A stretch of DNA of 64,000 nt from the NCBI RefSeq assembly GCF_019891395.1, contig NZ_CP078143.1:248001-312000 (forward strand), given 5' to 3'. A program made the position numbers and the translations under genes. This DNA is from Nitratireductor kimnyeongensis. GTDB lineage: Bacteria > Pseudomonadota > Alphaproteobacteria > Rhizobiales > Rhizobiaceae. This document shows positions 36,228 through 44,890 of this stretch, piece after piece (position 1 is the stretch's first letter; each line of letters starts with the position of its first letter). The notes under the pieces are model-generated. The model had not been told where the DNA came from, made no database searches, and saw nothing but the letters and a program-made list of their open reading frames with translations.

Positions 36228-36291
36228 CAGTTCCTGTCGGCCTCGAAGATCATCTGCATGGAAGCCCGCCATGCTTTAAGGAGGATATTGA

Positions 36292-37248
36292 ATGACCCGA
36301 ACCATCGTCGCCTCTGCGAGGCGGGAAATCGTGATCGGCTTCGACCAGCCCTTCTGCGTTATCGGCGAGCGCATCAACCCGACCGGGCGCAAGAAGCTCG
36401 CTGCGGAAATGATGGCCGGCAATTTCGAGACCGTAAAAAGCGATGCGCTCGCGCAGGTCGCAGCCGGGGCCACCATGCTCGACGTGAATGCCGGCGTTAC
36501 GGCAGTCGATCCCAACGCGACGGAGCCCGGCCTTCTCGTTCAGACCCTTGAGATCGTGCAGGAACTGGTGGACGTACCGCTCTCCATCGATTCCTCGGTT
36601 TCGGCTGCCATCGAGGCAGGGCTGAAGATCGCCCGGGGCAGACCGCTGATCAATTCCGTGACGGGCGAAGAAGAAAAGCTCGAGGCGATCCTGCCGCTGA
36701 TCAGGAAATACGACGTTCCGGTCGTGGCCATTTCCAACGACGAGACCGGAATATCCGAGGACCCCGATGTGCGCTTCGCGGTTGCGAAAAAAATCGTCCA
36801 GCGCGCCGCCGACTATGGCATTCCCGCCCACGACATCGTTGTGGACCCTCTGGTCATGCCCATCGGCGCCATGGGCACGGCGGGCCAGCAGGTCTTCCGA
36901 CTCCTGCGGCGCCTGCGCGAGGAACTGAAGGTGAACACCACCTGCGGGCTCTCCAACATCTCCTTCGGCCTTCCGCATCGACATGGCATCAATGCGGGCT
37001 TCATCCCCATGGTGATTGGCGCCGGCATGACCAGCGCCATCATGAACCCCTGCCGTCCGCAGGAGATGGAAATGGTGCGCGCGGCCAATGTGCTGAACGG
37101 AACCGACCCCAACTGCCAGAACTGGATCATGACCTACCGCGACCACCAGCCCGCAGCATCCGGCGAGGCGGTTGCGGCTGCTGCAGCCCCCGTTTCCTCC
37201 GATGGTCGGCGGCGCGGCGGCCGCGAGGCGCGCCTGGCACGGGGGTGA
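36292..37248 (+). CDS. Methyltetrahydrofolate:corrinoid methyltransferase
   Basis: 318 residues with a pterin-binding (DHPS-like) TIM barrel: GERINPTGRKKL (25-36), ATMLDVNAGV (60-69), PLSIDSS, HDIVVDPLVMPIG and LSNISFGLPHR. These belong to the AcsE/MtrH-like group that moves methyl between folate and corrinoid. Here it should take methyl from the 31081 corrinoid protein to THF. AAGGAGG (36279-36285) precedes the ATG. The last 16 residues form an Arg/Gly-rich tail (RRRGGREARLARG) not needed for the barrel. It follows the MetF-like gene by 64 bp. Confidence 0.92.
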   Translation: MTRTIVASARREIVIGFDQPFCVIGERINPTGRKKLAAEMMAGNFETVKSDALAQVAAGATMLDVNAGVTAVDPNATEPGLLVQTLEIVQELVDVPLSIDSSVSAAIEAGLKIARGRPLINSVTGEEEKLEAILPLIRKYDVPVVAISNDETGISEDPDVRFAVAKKIVQRAADYGIPAHDIVVDPLVMPIGAMGTAGQQVFRLLRRLREELKVNTTCGLSNISFGLPHRHGINAGFIPMVIGAGMTSAIMNPCRPQEMEMVRAANVLNGTDPNCQNWIMTYRDHQPAASGEAVAAAAAPVSSDGRRRGGREARLARG

Positions 37249-37314
37249 AAGAGCCTTGTTCCACCGGTCACACCGCGCCTTCCAGCCTACGCTTCCAGGG
37301 AAACGAGCCTCGCC

Positions 37315-39372
37315 ATGAATGACGATCCCCTTGTCCTCTTCATGCCGTCGGGAAAACGAGGGCATTTCCCAAGGGGTACGCCCCTGCTTGATGCCGCACG
37401 AAAGCTTGGTGTCTATGTGGAGAGTGTCTGCGGCGGGCGGGCGACCTGCGGGCGATGCCAGATAGAGGTGCAGGAAGGCCATTTCGCCAAGCACAAGATT
37501 TCTTCGTCACCGGATCACATATCCCCGCCTGGCGCAAAGGAAACCCGATACGCCGAAAAGCGCACGCTGCCGCCCGGCCGCCGCCTTTCCTGTTCCGCCA
37601 CCATCGAGGGTGATCTGGTGGTTGATGTGCCCCAGGATGCGGTCATCAACGCGCAGGTGGTGCGCAAGGACGCCGATACGCGGGTCATCGAGCGACACCC
37701 CGCCGTGCACCTTTGCTATGTCGAGGTCGAAGAGCCCGACATGCACAAGCCCCTCGGCGACCTAGACCGGCTGAAAGCCGCTCTGCAGAGAGACTGGAGC
37801 TTTGGTCCCATCGAGGTGGACGCGCATCTCCTGCCGCAGGTGCAGCCGACCCTGCGCGAAGGGAAATGGGCGGTTACCGCGGCCCTCTTTCAGGACGGCG
37901 ACAACGACATCGCGCGCCTGGCTGCCCTGTGGCCGGGCCTGAAGAATGAAGCCTACGGCCTTGCCTGTGACATCGGCTCCACCACCATCGCTATGCATCT
38001 CGTGTCGCTTCTGTCCGGTCGTGTCGTCGCCTCGGCCGGCGCGTCAAACCCGCAGATCCGCTTTGGCGAAGACCTCATGAGCCGGGTATCCTACGTGATG
38101 ATGAACCCGGACGGACGCGAGGCAATGACGCGTGCCGTCCGTCAGGAAATCTCCAAACTCGTGCAGAAAGTTGCCGAAGACGGCGGGATCGCGCGCAGCG
38201 ACATTCTGGACGCCGTCTTTGTTGCCAATCCCATCATGCACCACCTGTTTCTGGGCATCGACCCCACGGAGCTTGGCGGCGCGCCCTTCGCGCTGGCCGT
38301 CTCCGAAGCTGTTCTGCTCAAGGCTGAAGATCTGGATCTCAAGCTCAACCCGGGCACACGCACCTATCTTCTGCCCTGCATTGCCGGCCATGTGGGAGCC
38401 GATGCCGCCGCCGTCACCCTGTCGGAAGGGCCGCATAGACAGGATGAGATGATGCTCATCGTCGATGTGGGCACCAATGCAGAGATCGTTCTTGGCAACA
38501 GGAACCGTGTGGTTGCCGCCTCCTCCCCCACCGGCCCGGCCTTCGAGGGTGCGGAAATCTCATCCGGTCAGCGCGCGGCCCCCGGCGCCATCGAACGCGT
38601 GCGCATCGACCGTGAAACGCTCGCACCTCGTTTTCGTGTGATCGGCAGCGAGCTCTGGTCGGACGAGGCGGGCTTTCTCGATTCACTCGGCCAGACCGGT
38701 GTCACCGGTATCTGCGGCTCCGGCATCATCGAGGTAATCGCGGAGATGTATCTGTCCGGCATCATCTCGGAAGATGGCGTGGTGAACGGTGCACTGGCGG
38801 ACAAAAGTTCGCGCATCGTCGCCGAAGGCCGCACCTTCTCCTATGCTCTTTGCGAGACCGAACCGCGCATCACGATCACCCAGAACGATGTTCGGGGGAT
38901 ACAGCTTGCCAAGGCCGCGCTCTATGCGGGTATCAAGCTTCTGATGGAGAAACAGGGCGTTGAAACGGTCGACATGATCCGATTTGCCGGTGCCTTCGGC
39001 TCCTTTATAGATCCGCAATACGCCATGGTTCTCGGCCTCATCCCCGATTGCGATCTCTCACGGGTCTCGGCGGTCGGCAATGCCGCCGGTACGGGTGCAC
39101 GCATGGCGCTGCTCAGCCGCGACCACCGCCGCGAAATCGAACAGACTGTGCGCCGCATCGAGAAAATCGAAACGGCCTTGGAGCCAAGATTCCAGGAGCA
39201 TTTCGTGAACGCCATGGCGCTGCCAAACAAGGTGGAGCCATTTCCAAAACTGGCCGAACTGGTTCAACTGCCGCCTCGGACGATGGCCGGCATACCAGGG
39301 GAGGAAAGCAATCCCTCACGCCCACGGCGTCGCTCCCGCGAGGAACGTGCGGCGCGAAGGCGGCGCGTTTGA
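37315..39372 (+). CDS. RACo-type reductive activator of corrinoid proteins (2Fe-2S + ASKHA, DUF4445)
   Basis: 685 residues. An N-terminal ferredoxin-like domain has Cys39, Cys45, Cys48 and Cys93 (C-x5-C-x2-C...C), a [2Fe-2S] site. A middle domain leads to an ASKHA ATPase region with GLACDIGSTTIAMHLVS, MLIVDVGTNAEIVLGN, SGQRAAPGAIE, GICGSGIIEVIAEM and RFAGAFGSFID. RACo proteins use ATP to reduce inactive Co(II) back to Co(I). Its partner is the corrinoid protein at 31081. The C-terminus ends in a dense Arg tail (RPRRRSREERAARRRRV). Last gene of the folate/corrinoid operon. Confidence 0.93.
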   Translation: MNDDPLVLFMPSGKRGHFPRGTPLLDAARKLGVYVESVCGGRATCGRCQIEVQEGHFAKHKISSSPDHISPPGAKETRYAEKRTLPPGRRLSCSATIEGDLVVDVPQDAVINAQVVRKDADTRVIERHPAVHLCYVEVEEPDMHKPLGDLDRLKAALQRDWSFGPIEVDAHLLPQVQPTLREGKWAVTAALFQDGDNDIARLAALWPGLKNEAYGLACDIGSTTIAMHLVSLLSGRVVASAGASNPQIRFGEDLMSRVSYVMMNPDGREAMTRAVRQEISKLVQKVAEDGGIARSDILDAVFVANPIMHHLFLGIDPTELGGAPFALAVSEAVLLKAEDLDLKLNPGTRTYLLPCIAGHVGADAAAVTLSEGPHRQDEMMLIVDVGTNAEIVLGNRNRVVAASSPTGPAFEGAEISSGQRAAPGAIERVRIDRETLAPRFRVIGSELWSDEAGFLDSLGQTGVTGICGSGIIEVIAEMYLSGIISEDGVVNGALADKSSRIVAEGRTFSYALCETEPRITITQNDVRGIQLAKAALYAGIKLLMEKQGVETVDMIRFAGAFGSFIDPQYAMVLGLIPDCDLSRVSAVGNAAGTGARMALLSRDHRREIEQTVRRIEKIETALEPRFQEHFVNAMALPNKVEPFPKLAELVQLPPRTMAGIPGEESNPSRPRRRSREERAARRRRV

Positions 39373-39418
39373 ACGGCGAGCGGGTTCAGGTGAAATGGCA
39401 GACTGCTAATCTTGATCC

Positions 39419-40324
39419 TTAGGCAACGCTTTTCAACATTGACGCGGTAATGGATTGGCGCCACCGCTTGCTTCGCTCCCATGGATCGGGCTGCGCAAAC
39501 CGTTCTTTCATGTCCGCCAGCGTAAAGGCACCGGATTTCGTGATCGCCGTCAGTTCGTCCCACGACACGGGCGTGGCCACCGGCGCGCCCGGTTTGGCCC
39601 GCGTCGAATATGGTGCGATGGCCGTGGCCGAGCGATCGTTGCGCAACCAGTCGACAAAGACCCGACCTTCCCGTTTGGCTTTCGATGCCTCCGCAAGGAA
39701 GCGCTCCGGCTCATCTTCGGACAGGCGCTTGGCAAAACCTCTGGCGAACTCTTTGACATCCGACCATGCCCGGCGACGCTCGAGCGGTGCGATGACATGA
39801 ATACCCTTGCCTCCGGTCAATAGCGGCACGGTCTTCAGGCCCAGATCGGCCAACCGTTCGCTCACCGCAAACGCAGCGCTCCGCACCGCGTTGAAATCAA
39901 GTTCCTCGTCAGGGTCGAGATCAAACACCAGCCGATCGGGAAACTCCAGCCGGTCAATGCGTGAGCCCCATATATGGAATTCAAGCGTGCTCATCTGCAC
40001 CGCAGAGATGACGCCGCTCACATCGTTGATGTAAAGATACTCATCCTTCTCGCCGCTTTTCTCAGCGATCGCCAGACGTCTTACTGTTTCGGGAAATCCT
40101 TTAGCGCCATGGCGCTGGAAGAAGCAGGGACTGTCCCGCCCGTCCGGGCAACGCACGAGACTGACAAGGCGCTTTTCGATATGCGGAAGCATACGCGTTC
40201 CTGCATGCTCGTAGTAGCGCGCTAGATCACTTTTGGTGATGCCAACCTCTTCGAACAGGATTTTATCCGGGCTCGACAGAGATACACCGCCGATCTGCAA
40301 CCGATTGTCCGAACTCATCTGCAC
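39419..40324 (-). CDS. LigD polymerase-domain protein (stand-alone NHEJ primase/polymerase)
   Basis: 301 residues matching only the polymerase domain of bacterial LigD. Visible are SPDKILFEEVGITKSDLARYYE, the catalytic RLVFDLDPDEE with Asp pair, LLTGGKGIHVIAPL and FVDWLRNDRSATAIAPYSTR. It would fill gaps or add nucleotides at DNA ends during non-homologous end joining. No Ku or ligase-domain gene lies in the window. It is convergent with the RACo gene (46 bp apart). Stand-alone PolDom proteins are common in rhizobia. Confidence 0.92.
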   Translation of the reverse strand: MQMSSDNRLQIGGVSLSSPDKILFEEVGITKSDLARYYEHAGTRMLPHIEKRLVSLVRCPDGRDSPCFFQRHGAKGFPETVRRLAIAEKSGEKDEYLYINDVSGVISAVQMSTLEFHIWGSRIDRLEFPDRLVFDLDPDEELDFNAVRSAAFAVSERLADLGLKTVPLLTGGKGIHVIAPLERRRAWSDVKEFARGFAKRLSEDEPERFLAEASKAKREGRVFVDWLRNDRSATAIAPYSTRAKPGAPVATPVSWDELTAITKSGAFTLADMKERFAQPDPWERSKRWRQSITASMLKSVA

Positions 40325-40365
40325 CGGCCTCCAGCTTGTTCAGGCCCCGACCGCGTGCGTTTCGT

Positions 40366-41265
40366 TCAAAACCGACCAGATTCGCAAAAAATGTCGAAAG
40401 TCGAGCGAATGTGGTCAGCCGCAGCCCGCACTGGCGCCGAAGCATCGGGAGCAACGACCATACCGATGTGATAGTTGCATAACTTCGGCAAGCCGTCCTT
40501 CGGACCGAGTTCCACGAGATCATCACGCAGGAAAGACTTGGGCAGCGGCGCGATGGCGAGATCCGAGAGGATAGCGGCTCGCTGTCCGGCCGTGTGGGCG
40601 CTCATATAGGCGATACGATAATCACGACCGTCTTTTTCCATGGCCGAGAGTGCACCGGCGCGCCATGCGCACCCCTCCTCCCAAAGGGAAAGCGGCAGCG
40701 GCTCACGCAGATGAGCGCAACCACCCTTGGCGCCAGCCCAGACGATGGGTTCGGTGAAGATGATCTGAACGCTGCCGTCTTCAGATCCTTCAGTGCATGT
40801 GAGAAGTGTGAGATCAAGTTGCCGGTTGGCCATGCGCTTGCGAAGATTTGCGCTCTGGTCGATGACCACGTCAACGGCGATGGAAGGGTGGGTTTCTGCA
40901 AAGCGTTTGAGAACGCGGGGTAAGATGCGCTCGCCATAGTCATCTGGCGACCCTAATCGAACGATGCCGCTGATATCGGGCATCACGAACTTCGAAACCG
41001 CTTCCCGATTCAGGGCCAGCAATCTCCTCGCATAGTTCAATAATAACTCGCCGTCTGCTGTGAGTGACACCGATCGCGCATCGCGCTGAAAGACCGAGCG
41101 TCCTAACATTTCCTCGAGCTTCTTGATCTGCATAGAGACGGCTGAAGGCGTCCGGAAAACCGCGTTGGATGCTGCGGTGAAACTGCCTGTCTCCGCGATC
41201 GCAACAAATGTGCGCAGCACATCGAGCTCCAATAAGGGCATCGGGTGATTGAGGGGGGCGTTCAT
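40366..41265 (-). CDS. LysR-family transcriptional regulator
   Basis: 299 residues: winged HTH (about 8-67: LLELDVLRTFVAIAETGSFTAASNAVFRTPSAVSMQIKKLEEMLG) and a periplasmic-binding-protein-like co-inducer domain (about 95-290). It is divergent from a DUF1127 gene, and the 131-bp gap has several TTGAT/ATCAA- and TTCAA/TTGAA-type dyads of the LysR T-N11-A kind, so it probably controls its own and the DUF1127 transcript. Inducer unknown. Confidence 0.93.
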   Translation of the reverse strand: MNAPLNHPMPLLELDVLRTFVAIAETGSFTAASNAVFRTPSAVSMQIKKLEEMLGRSVFQRDARSVSLTADGELLLNYARRLLALNREAVSKFVMPDISGIVRLGSPDDYGERILPRVLKRFAETHPSIAVDVVIDQSANLRKRMANRQLDLTLLTCTEGSEDGSVQIIFTEPIVWAGAKGGCAHLREPLPLSLWEEGCAWRAGALSAMEKDGRDYRIAYMSAHTAGQRAAILSDLAIAPLPKSFLRDDLVELGPKDGLPKLCNYHIGMVVAPDASAPVRAAADHIRSTFDIFCESGRF

Positions 41266-41276
41266 GCCGTTCTCCG

Positions 41277-41328
41277 TTCAATAACTTTGAATGAAAGGAT
41301 CATTCGATTGTGTTTGATTGAACATCAA
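41277..41328. promoter_or_regulatory. Cluster of LysR-type operator dyads
   Basis: Three inverted repeats follow each other: TTCAA-TAACT-TTGAA (41277-41291), AATGA-AAGGA-TCATT (41290-41304) and TTGAT-TGAAC-ATCAA (41314-41328). All have 5-bp arms and 5-bp spacers, the LysR-box geometry, and they lie between the LysR gene and the DUF1127 gene. Confidence 0.55.
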
Positions 41329-41396
41329 CCTTGCGGCATAGTCAACCTTGTCAGGCGATGACGTCTGGCAAAGCAGCCAGACAGAGGAGAAGGACA

Positions 41397-41579
41397 ATGT
41401 CTGTATTCACACGCATGAACCAGTATGTCCGTCACTACCGGACGACTTTGAACCGTAGGCGCACCGAGCGTCTCATCGACACGCTTCCTGCAGAAATCCG
41501 CAAGGATATCGGGTGGCCTGCACATTACACTGGCATTCAGTCCGATGGTCAGGACAATCGCAGCATATCCCGTTTCTGA
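41397..41579 (+). CDS. DUF1127 small protein
   Basis: 60 residues from ATG 41397 with GGAG 8 bp upstream. The C-terminal half carries the DUF1127 signature LIDTLPAEIRKDIGWP preceded by an Arg-rich helix. Such proteins in alphaproteobacteria influence RNA turnover or phosphate and carbon metabolism. An extended frame to 41331 runs into the operator region. Probably co-transcribed with the 43-codon ORF behind it and ended by the strong terminator at 41792. Confidence 0.82.
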   Translation: MSVFTRMNQYVRHYRTTLNRRRTERLIDTLPAEIRKDIGWPAHYTGIQSDGQDNRSISRF

Positions 41580-41609
41580 AGATCTGTCCTAGACAAGGAG
41601 GAGTATGCA

Positions 41610-41741
41610 ATGACGTTGCTGACAAGGGCCCTGAAGGCCGTTCGGGATTTCGCGATCGAGTTCGATGCGATGACGCATCACGCGAAATACGGCACCCGAC
41701 CCACGAAGAAGCTCGGGCCTTCTGGCCGGTGCTCGCACTGA
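41610..41741 (+). CDS. Hypothetical 43-residue protein
   Basis: ATG at 41610 is preceded by AAGGAGGAG (41595-41603), one of the best ribosome-binding sites in the window. The protein starts MTLLTRALKAVRDFAIEFDA, an amphipathic basic helix, and continues to RPTKKLGPSGRCSH. It lies 30 bp behind the DUF1127 gene and before a strong terminator, so a small operon is likely. I recognise no family. Confidence 0.55.
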   Translation: MTLLTRALKAVRDFAIEFDAMTHHAKYGTRPTKKLGPSGRCSH

Positions 41742-41791
41742 CATGAAACCAAAAGCCACGCGTTTATGCGCAGCCCATCCTAAGGAAAGCT

Positions 41792-41822
41792 GACCCCGAA
41801 CCGAATGTCGGGGTCTTTTTTT
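41792..41822 (+). terminator. Strong Rho-independent terminator
   Basis: GACCCCGA (41792-41799) pairs with TCGGGGTC (41808-41815), followed by a run of seven T. It ends the DUF1127/small-ORF transcript. Confidence 0.92.
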
Positions 41823-42008
41823 ATCTGCCCGGCACTGCAAACCCCATGGATGTCGCATTTTCTAACGTGTGCTTCGTTTTTTCCACCTCCGCGCCGGCCC
41901 AAATGGGATAATTTCCCACTATCGAACGAGCGACCCCACTCCATTCCGTATGAGAAGGCGCTCGGTGAGAGCCGATTGTCTTTCGATACAAATTCTTTGG
42001 AGCGTAAA

Positions 42009-42149
42009 ATGAAGCTTTTTGCCCGCTTTATACGCCGTCGACGGGGTTCCAACCCGAACACGGTCTTTGCCCGTCAGCGCTTCGGCAAGACGATGCCGGG
42101 CGAGACCGGCGCCCTCGCCGCTTCAAGGTTAGGCTTTCTGGTAAACTGA
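42009..42149 (+). CDS. Hypothetical 46-residue basic protein
   Basis: ATG 42009 has TTGGAG 5 bp upstream. The product MKLFARFIRRRRGSNPNTVF... is very basic (pI clearly alkaline) with an Arg cluster at 9-12. It follows the terminator at 41822 and a dyad TGGGA-N5-TCCCA near 41909-41923 that may be its operator. No family recognised; a membrane-interacting or nucleic-acid-binding small protein is possible. It could be spurious. Confidence 0.4.
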   Translation: MKLFARFIRRRRGSNPNTVFARQRFGKTMPGETGALAASRLGFLVN

Positions 42150-42388
42150 TCGCCCTATATCAGGACCTGTCGAATAGCCGCCGTGCCGGGCTGGTGCGGT
42201 GGCACATTCTGTTTGCGAGCCTGACACCGCAAGCATCACGGGCAAGGAACCGTGAAATGCGCCCTGAACCGCCTCACGGGCTGTTTCTTGTTCCGTCTTT
42301 GGATTGACAGAAAACCCGTTTCCTGATGACGCTTGGATGACAGGGACCCGACCCGCTGAGCGGGCGTCATGTGCGATCGGGAGGCACC

Positions 42389-43387
42389 ATGCCGGGCGAG
42401 AACCATCACAAACGGTCAATCGTTTTCTTTCTCATCCCCGACTTCACCATGATGGCTTTTTCAGCCGCCCTGGAACCCTTGCGAACCGCCAATCGGATGG
42501 CTGGCTATGAGGCCTACACATGGCGTTTGGCAAGCAGCGACGGAGCCCCTGTTTGCGCATCCAACGGCGTGGAGGTTGCCGTCGGATCTTCTCTCGCAGC
42601 CGAAAGGCAGAAGATGGTCGGGCACGAGCGCCCGTCAATGGTCATTGTCTGCGGCGGACTGAACATAGAGGATTACAACAACAAGACCGTCTTTGCCTGG
42701 TTGCGCGAGGAGTACAACCGCGGAGTCGCCATTGGCGGTCTGTGCACGGCAGCCTATGTGCTGGCAGGAGCCGGTCTCCTCACGGATCGGCGGTGCGCAA
42801 TTCACTGGGAGAACCTGCCCGGTTTCGCCGAGCGATACCCTCGTGCCAATGTGTTCGCTGATCTCTTCGAGACAGAGGCGAATATCTACACCTGCGCCGG
42901 CGGCACAGCGGCAATGGATATGATGCTGAAACTGATCGGTGAGGATTTCGACGAGACCCTGATCAACCGCGTCTGTGAGCAGTTGTTAACGGATCGCGTC
43001 CGCAGCCCATCTGATCGCCAGCGCCTGCCCCTGCGAGCCCGGCTCGGTGTCCAGAACTCGAAGGTACTGACCATCATCGAACTGATGGAGGCCAATCTGG
43101 CCGAACCGCTCTCGCTGGTTCAGATCGCCGAGAATGTCGGTCTTTCGCGCCGCCAGATCGAGCGCCTCTTCCGGCAGGAAATGGGACGCTCCCCCGCGCG
43201 CTACTATCTTGAAATCCGGCTCGATCGGGCCCGCCACCTCTTGATACAATCCTCCCTGCCCGTGGTCGAGGTTGCCATCGCCTGCGGTTTCGTCTCAGCT
43301 TCTCACTTTTCCAAATGCTACCGCGAACTCTATGCCCGTTCGCCCCAGCAGGAACGCGCCGACCGCAAGCAGCTTCTCGTCGCCTGA
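42389..43387 (+). CDS. GlxA-family transcriptional regulator (GATase1-like + AraC HTH), GbdR-like
   Basis: 332 residues. The N-terminal DJ-1/PfpI-like domain (about 10-190) reads FFLIPDFTMMAFSAALEPLRTANRMAG and VIVCGGLNIEDY, with AIGGLCTAAYVLAGAGLLTDRRCAIHWE. The C-terminal AraC domain (about 220-320) shows LSLVQIAENVGLSRRQIERLF and VVEVAIACGFVSASHFSKCYRE. The same architecture occurs in GbdR, the glycine-betaine/dimethylglycine regulator of Pseudomonas. GGGAGG lies 4 bp before ATG 42389. Because demethylation genes surround it, it is a good candidate regulator for them; that is inference. Confidence 0.9.
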   Translation: MPGENHHKRSIVFFLIPDFTMMAFSAALEPLRTANRMAGYEAYTWRLASSDGAPVCASNGVEVAVGSSLAAERQKMVGHERPSMVIVCGGLNIEDYNNKTVFAWLREEYNRGVAIGGLCTAAYVLAGAGLLTDRRCAIHWENLPGFAERYPRANVFADLFETEANIYTCAGGTAAMDMMLKLIGEDFDETLINRVCEQLLTDRVRSPSDRQRLPLRARLGVQNSKVLTIIELMEANLAEPLSLVQIAENVGLSRRQIERLFRQEMGRSPARYYLEIRLDRARHLLIQSSLPVVEVAIACGFVSASHFSKCYRELYARSPQQERADRKQLLVA

Positions 43388-43466
43388 ACAAAAAAGGATC
43401 GTTGCTGTCGGGGCTGAGGTGAGCCATTCGTCCTCGCAGCATGATCAACCAATGGGAAGCACCACA

Positions 43467-43952
43467 ATGACCACGACCATCGACGTCAAGCCGTCCGCCG
43501 AAAACGAACTGGTTCTGGCCCGCATCATCGACGCGCCGCGCGAGAAAATCTTCCGTGCCTGGACCGAACCTGAGATCCTCCGGCAATGGTTCGTGCCAAA
43601 ACCCTGGACCATCTCGAAAGTGGAAATGGATGTTCGCCCGGGCGGTTCGAGCCTTGTTGTCATGAAAGATCCGGATGGAAACGAATACCCCAATCCCGGC
43701 GTGTTCCTGGAGGTGGTCGAGAACGAGAAGATCGTGACCACCGACGCCTTCACCGAGGCCTGGAAGCCTTCTCCAAAGCCCTTCATGACCATGATCCTCA
43801 CGCTCGAAGACGCCGGCGATGGGAAGACACGCTATATCGCCAGAGCGCGGCACTGGAACGCAGAGGATGTTGAAGCCCATGAAAAGATGGGCTTCCATGA
43901 GGGTTGGGGCCAATGCGCCGAACAGCTCGAAGAGATTGCCTCCAGTCTGTGA
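43467..43952 (+). CDS. SRPBCC/AHSA1-family protein
   Basis: 161 residues. Begins MTTTIDVKPSAENELVLARIIDAPREKIFRAWTEPEILRQWF, the START/AHSA1 fold, and ends HEKMGFHEGWGQCAEQLEEI as in SRPBCC stress or toluene-tolerance-like proteins. ATG 43467 is preceded by GGGAAG; ATG 43452 is an in-frame alternative that adds five residues. Binds an unknown small ligand. It follows the GlxA-type regulator by 79 bp on the same strand and is convergent with the DUF1194 gene. Confidence 0.85.
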   Translation: MTTTIDVKPSAENELVLARIIDAPREKIFRAWTEPEILRQWFVPKPWTISKVEMDVRPGGSSLVVMKDPDGNEYPNPGVFLEVVENEKIVTTDAFTEAWKPSPKPFMTMILTLEDAGDGKTRYIARARHWNAEDVEAHEKMGFHEGWGQCAEQLEEIASSL

Positions 43953-43958
43953 GTGGCG

Positions 43959-44801
43959 TCAGGGATCGCTCCACATCCAGGAGCGGTCCCGCCACATCCT
44001 TTCACCGACAAGACAATCATAGGCACTGTGAAACTGCGCCAGCATGACCTGCGGCCGATGCGTCCTCACCTCTGCGAGTTCCAGAACAAGTTTGCGACGG
44101 ATGGCTTCCGGGAACTGCGACCATTCATTGACCGGTACGACGAACGCTCCCGGCCCTCCAATCACACAGTTTCGATAATAGGTATCGAGATCCTTGACGT
44201 CGAAACTGGTTGTCAGCCCGCCATTGGTCATCAGGGGCAAACCGTTGATGGTGATGCCCATGTCCACCAGCCGATCACGTGAGGGAACCACCGGTCCACC
44301 CTGGTTGTTGGGCCCATCGCCGGAGACATCGACCACGCGACGCACCCCCCTGAACCCGCTTTCGGCCAACAGATCACCGGCAAAGTCGAGCGCGCCGGAG
44401 ATCGAGGTTCGGCGCGCACTGCCAGGCGGATTGGCCGACAATTGCTCGGCCACGCGTTGCGCGTCGTCAGCAGAAGCGATCCGGGTCCAGGGAATGATCA
44501 CGCGCTGCGAAAAATGACCCGCCCATTCAAAATAGGTCACGGCAATCTTCCCGTGCAGCCCATTCAGAATGGCATTGACCACCTCTTCATGAACAAGGGC
44601 TTCTGCATAGCCGCGACGCTGTATCTCCAGTTCGCCCGCCGACATGGAAAGCGAGACATCGACAGCAAGAACAAGCTGAACGTCAACGATCTCCTGCGCC
44701 CTTGCCATTGAAGGGCCAGCGAAAAAAGCGCCGCAAAGACCTGCGAAAGCAGCAATCAAACCGCTTCTAAGAGTTCGCTGAGTCTTCGCTGACCTGCGCA
44801 T
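43959..44801 (-). CDS. DUF1194 protein with VWA-like fold, secreted
   Basis: 280 residues with a signal peptide ending in ARA (about residue 36). LVLAVDVSLSMSAGELEIQRRGYAEAL contains the MIDAS D-x-S-x-S. RTSISGALDFA and VVDVSGDGPNNQGG supply the other metal-site residues. The rest follows DUF1194. Periplasmic; partner unknown. The frame continues upstream to a GTG at 44894 that overlaps the flavoprotein stop, but ATG 44801 directly before the signal peptide fits better. It may be co-transcribed with the flavoprotein gene. Confidence 0.86.
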   Translation of the reverse strand: MRRSAKTQRTLRSGLIAAFAGLCGAFFAGPSMARAQEIVDVQLVLAVDVSLSMSAGELEIQRRGYAEALVHEEVVNAILNGLHGKIAVTYFEWAGHFSQRVIIPWTRIASADDAQRVAEQLSANPPGSARRTSISGALDFAGDLLAESGFRGVRRVVDVSGDGPNNQGGPVVPSRDRLVDMGITINGLPLMTNGGLTTSFDVKDLDTYYRNCVIGGPGAFVVPVNEWSQFPEAIRRKLVLELAEVRTHRPQVMLAQFHSAYDCLVGERMWRDRSWMWSDP

Positions 44802-44890
44802 GGCCCAGTTTAGCGCAAGAACAGCCGCATACAAATCCCGCAATTTGGCGTAATCGTCTGCCTGAACAAGCGCAAAGTACGGATTGCAAT

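Noticed and set aside
35031..37494. Two 413-414-codon minus-strand frames opposite the folate genes
   Set aside because: Antisense shadows of the MetF-like and methyltransferase genes; low-complexity translation, no start signals.
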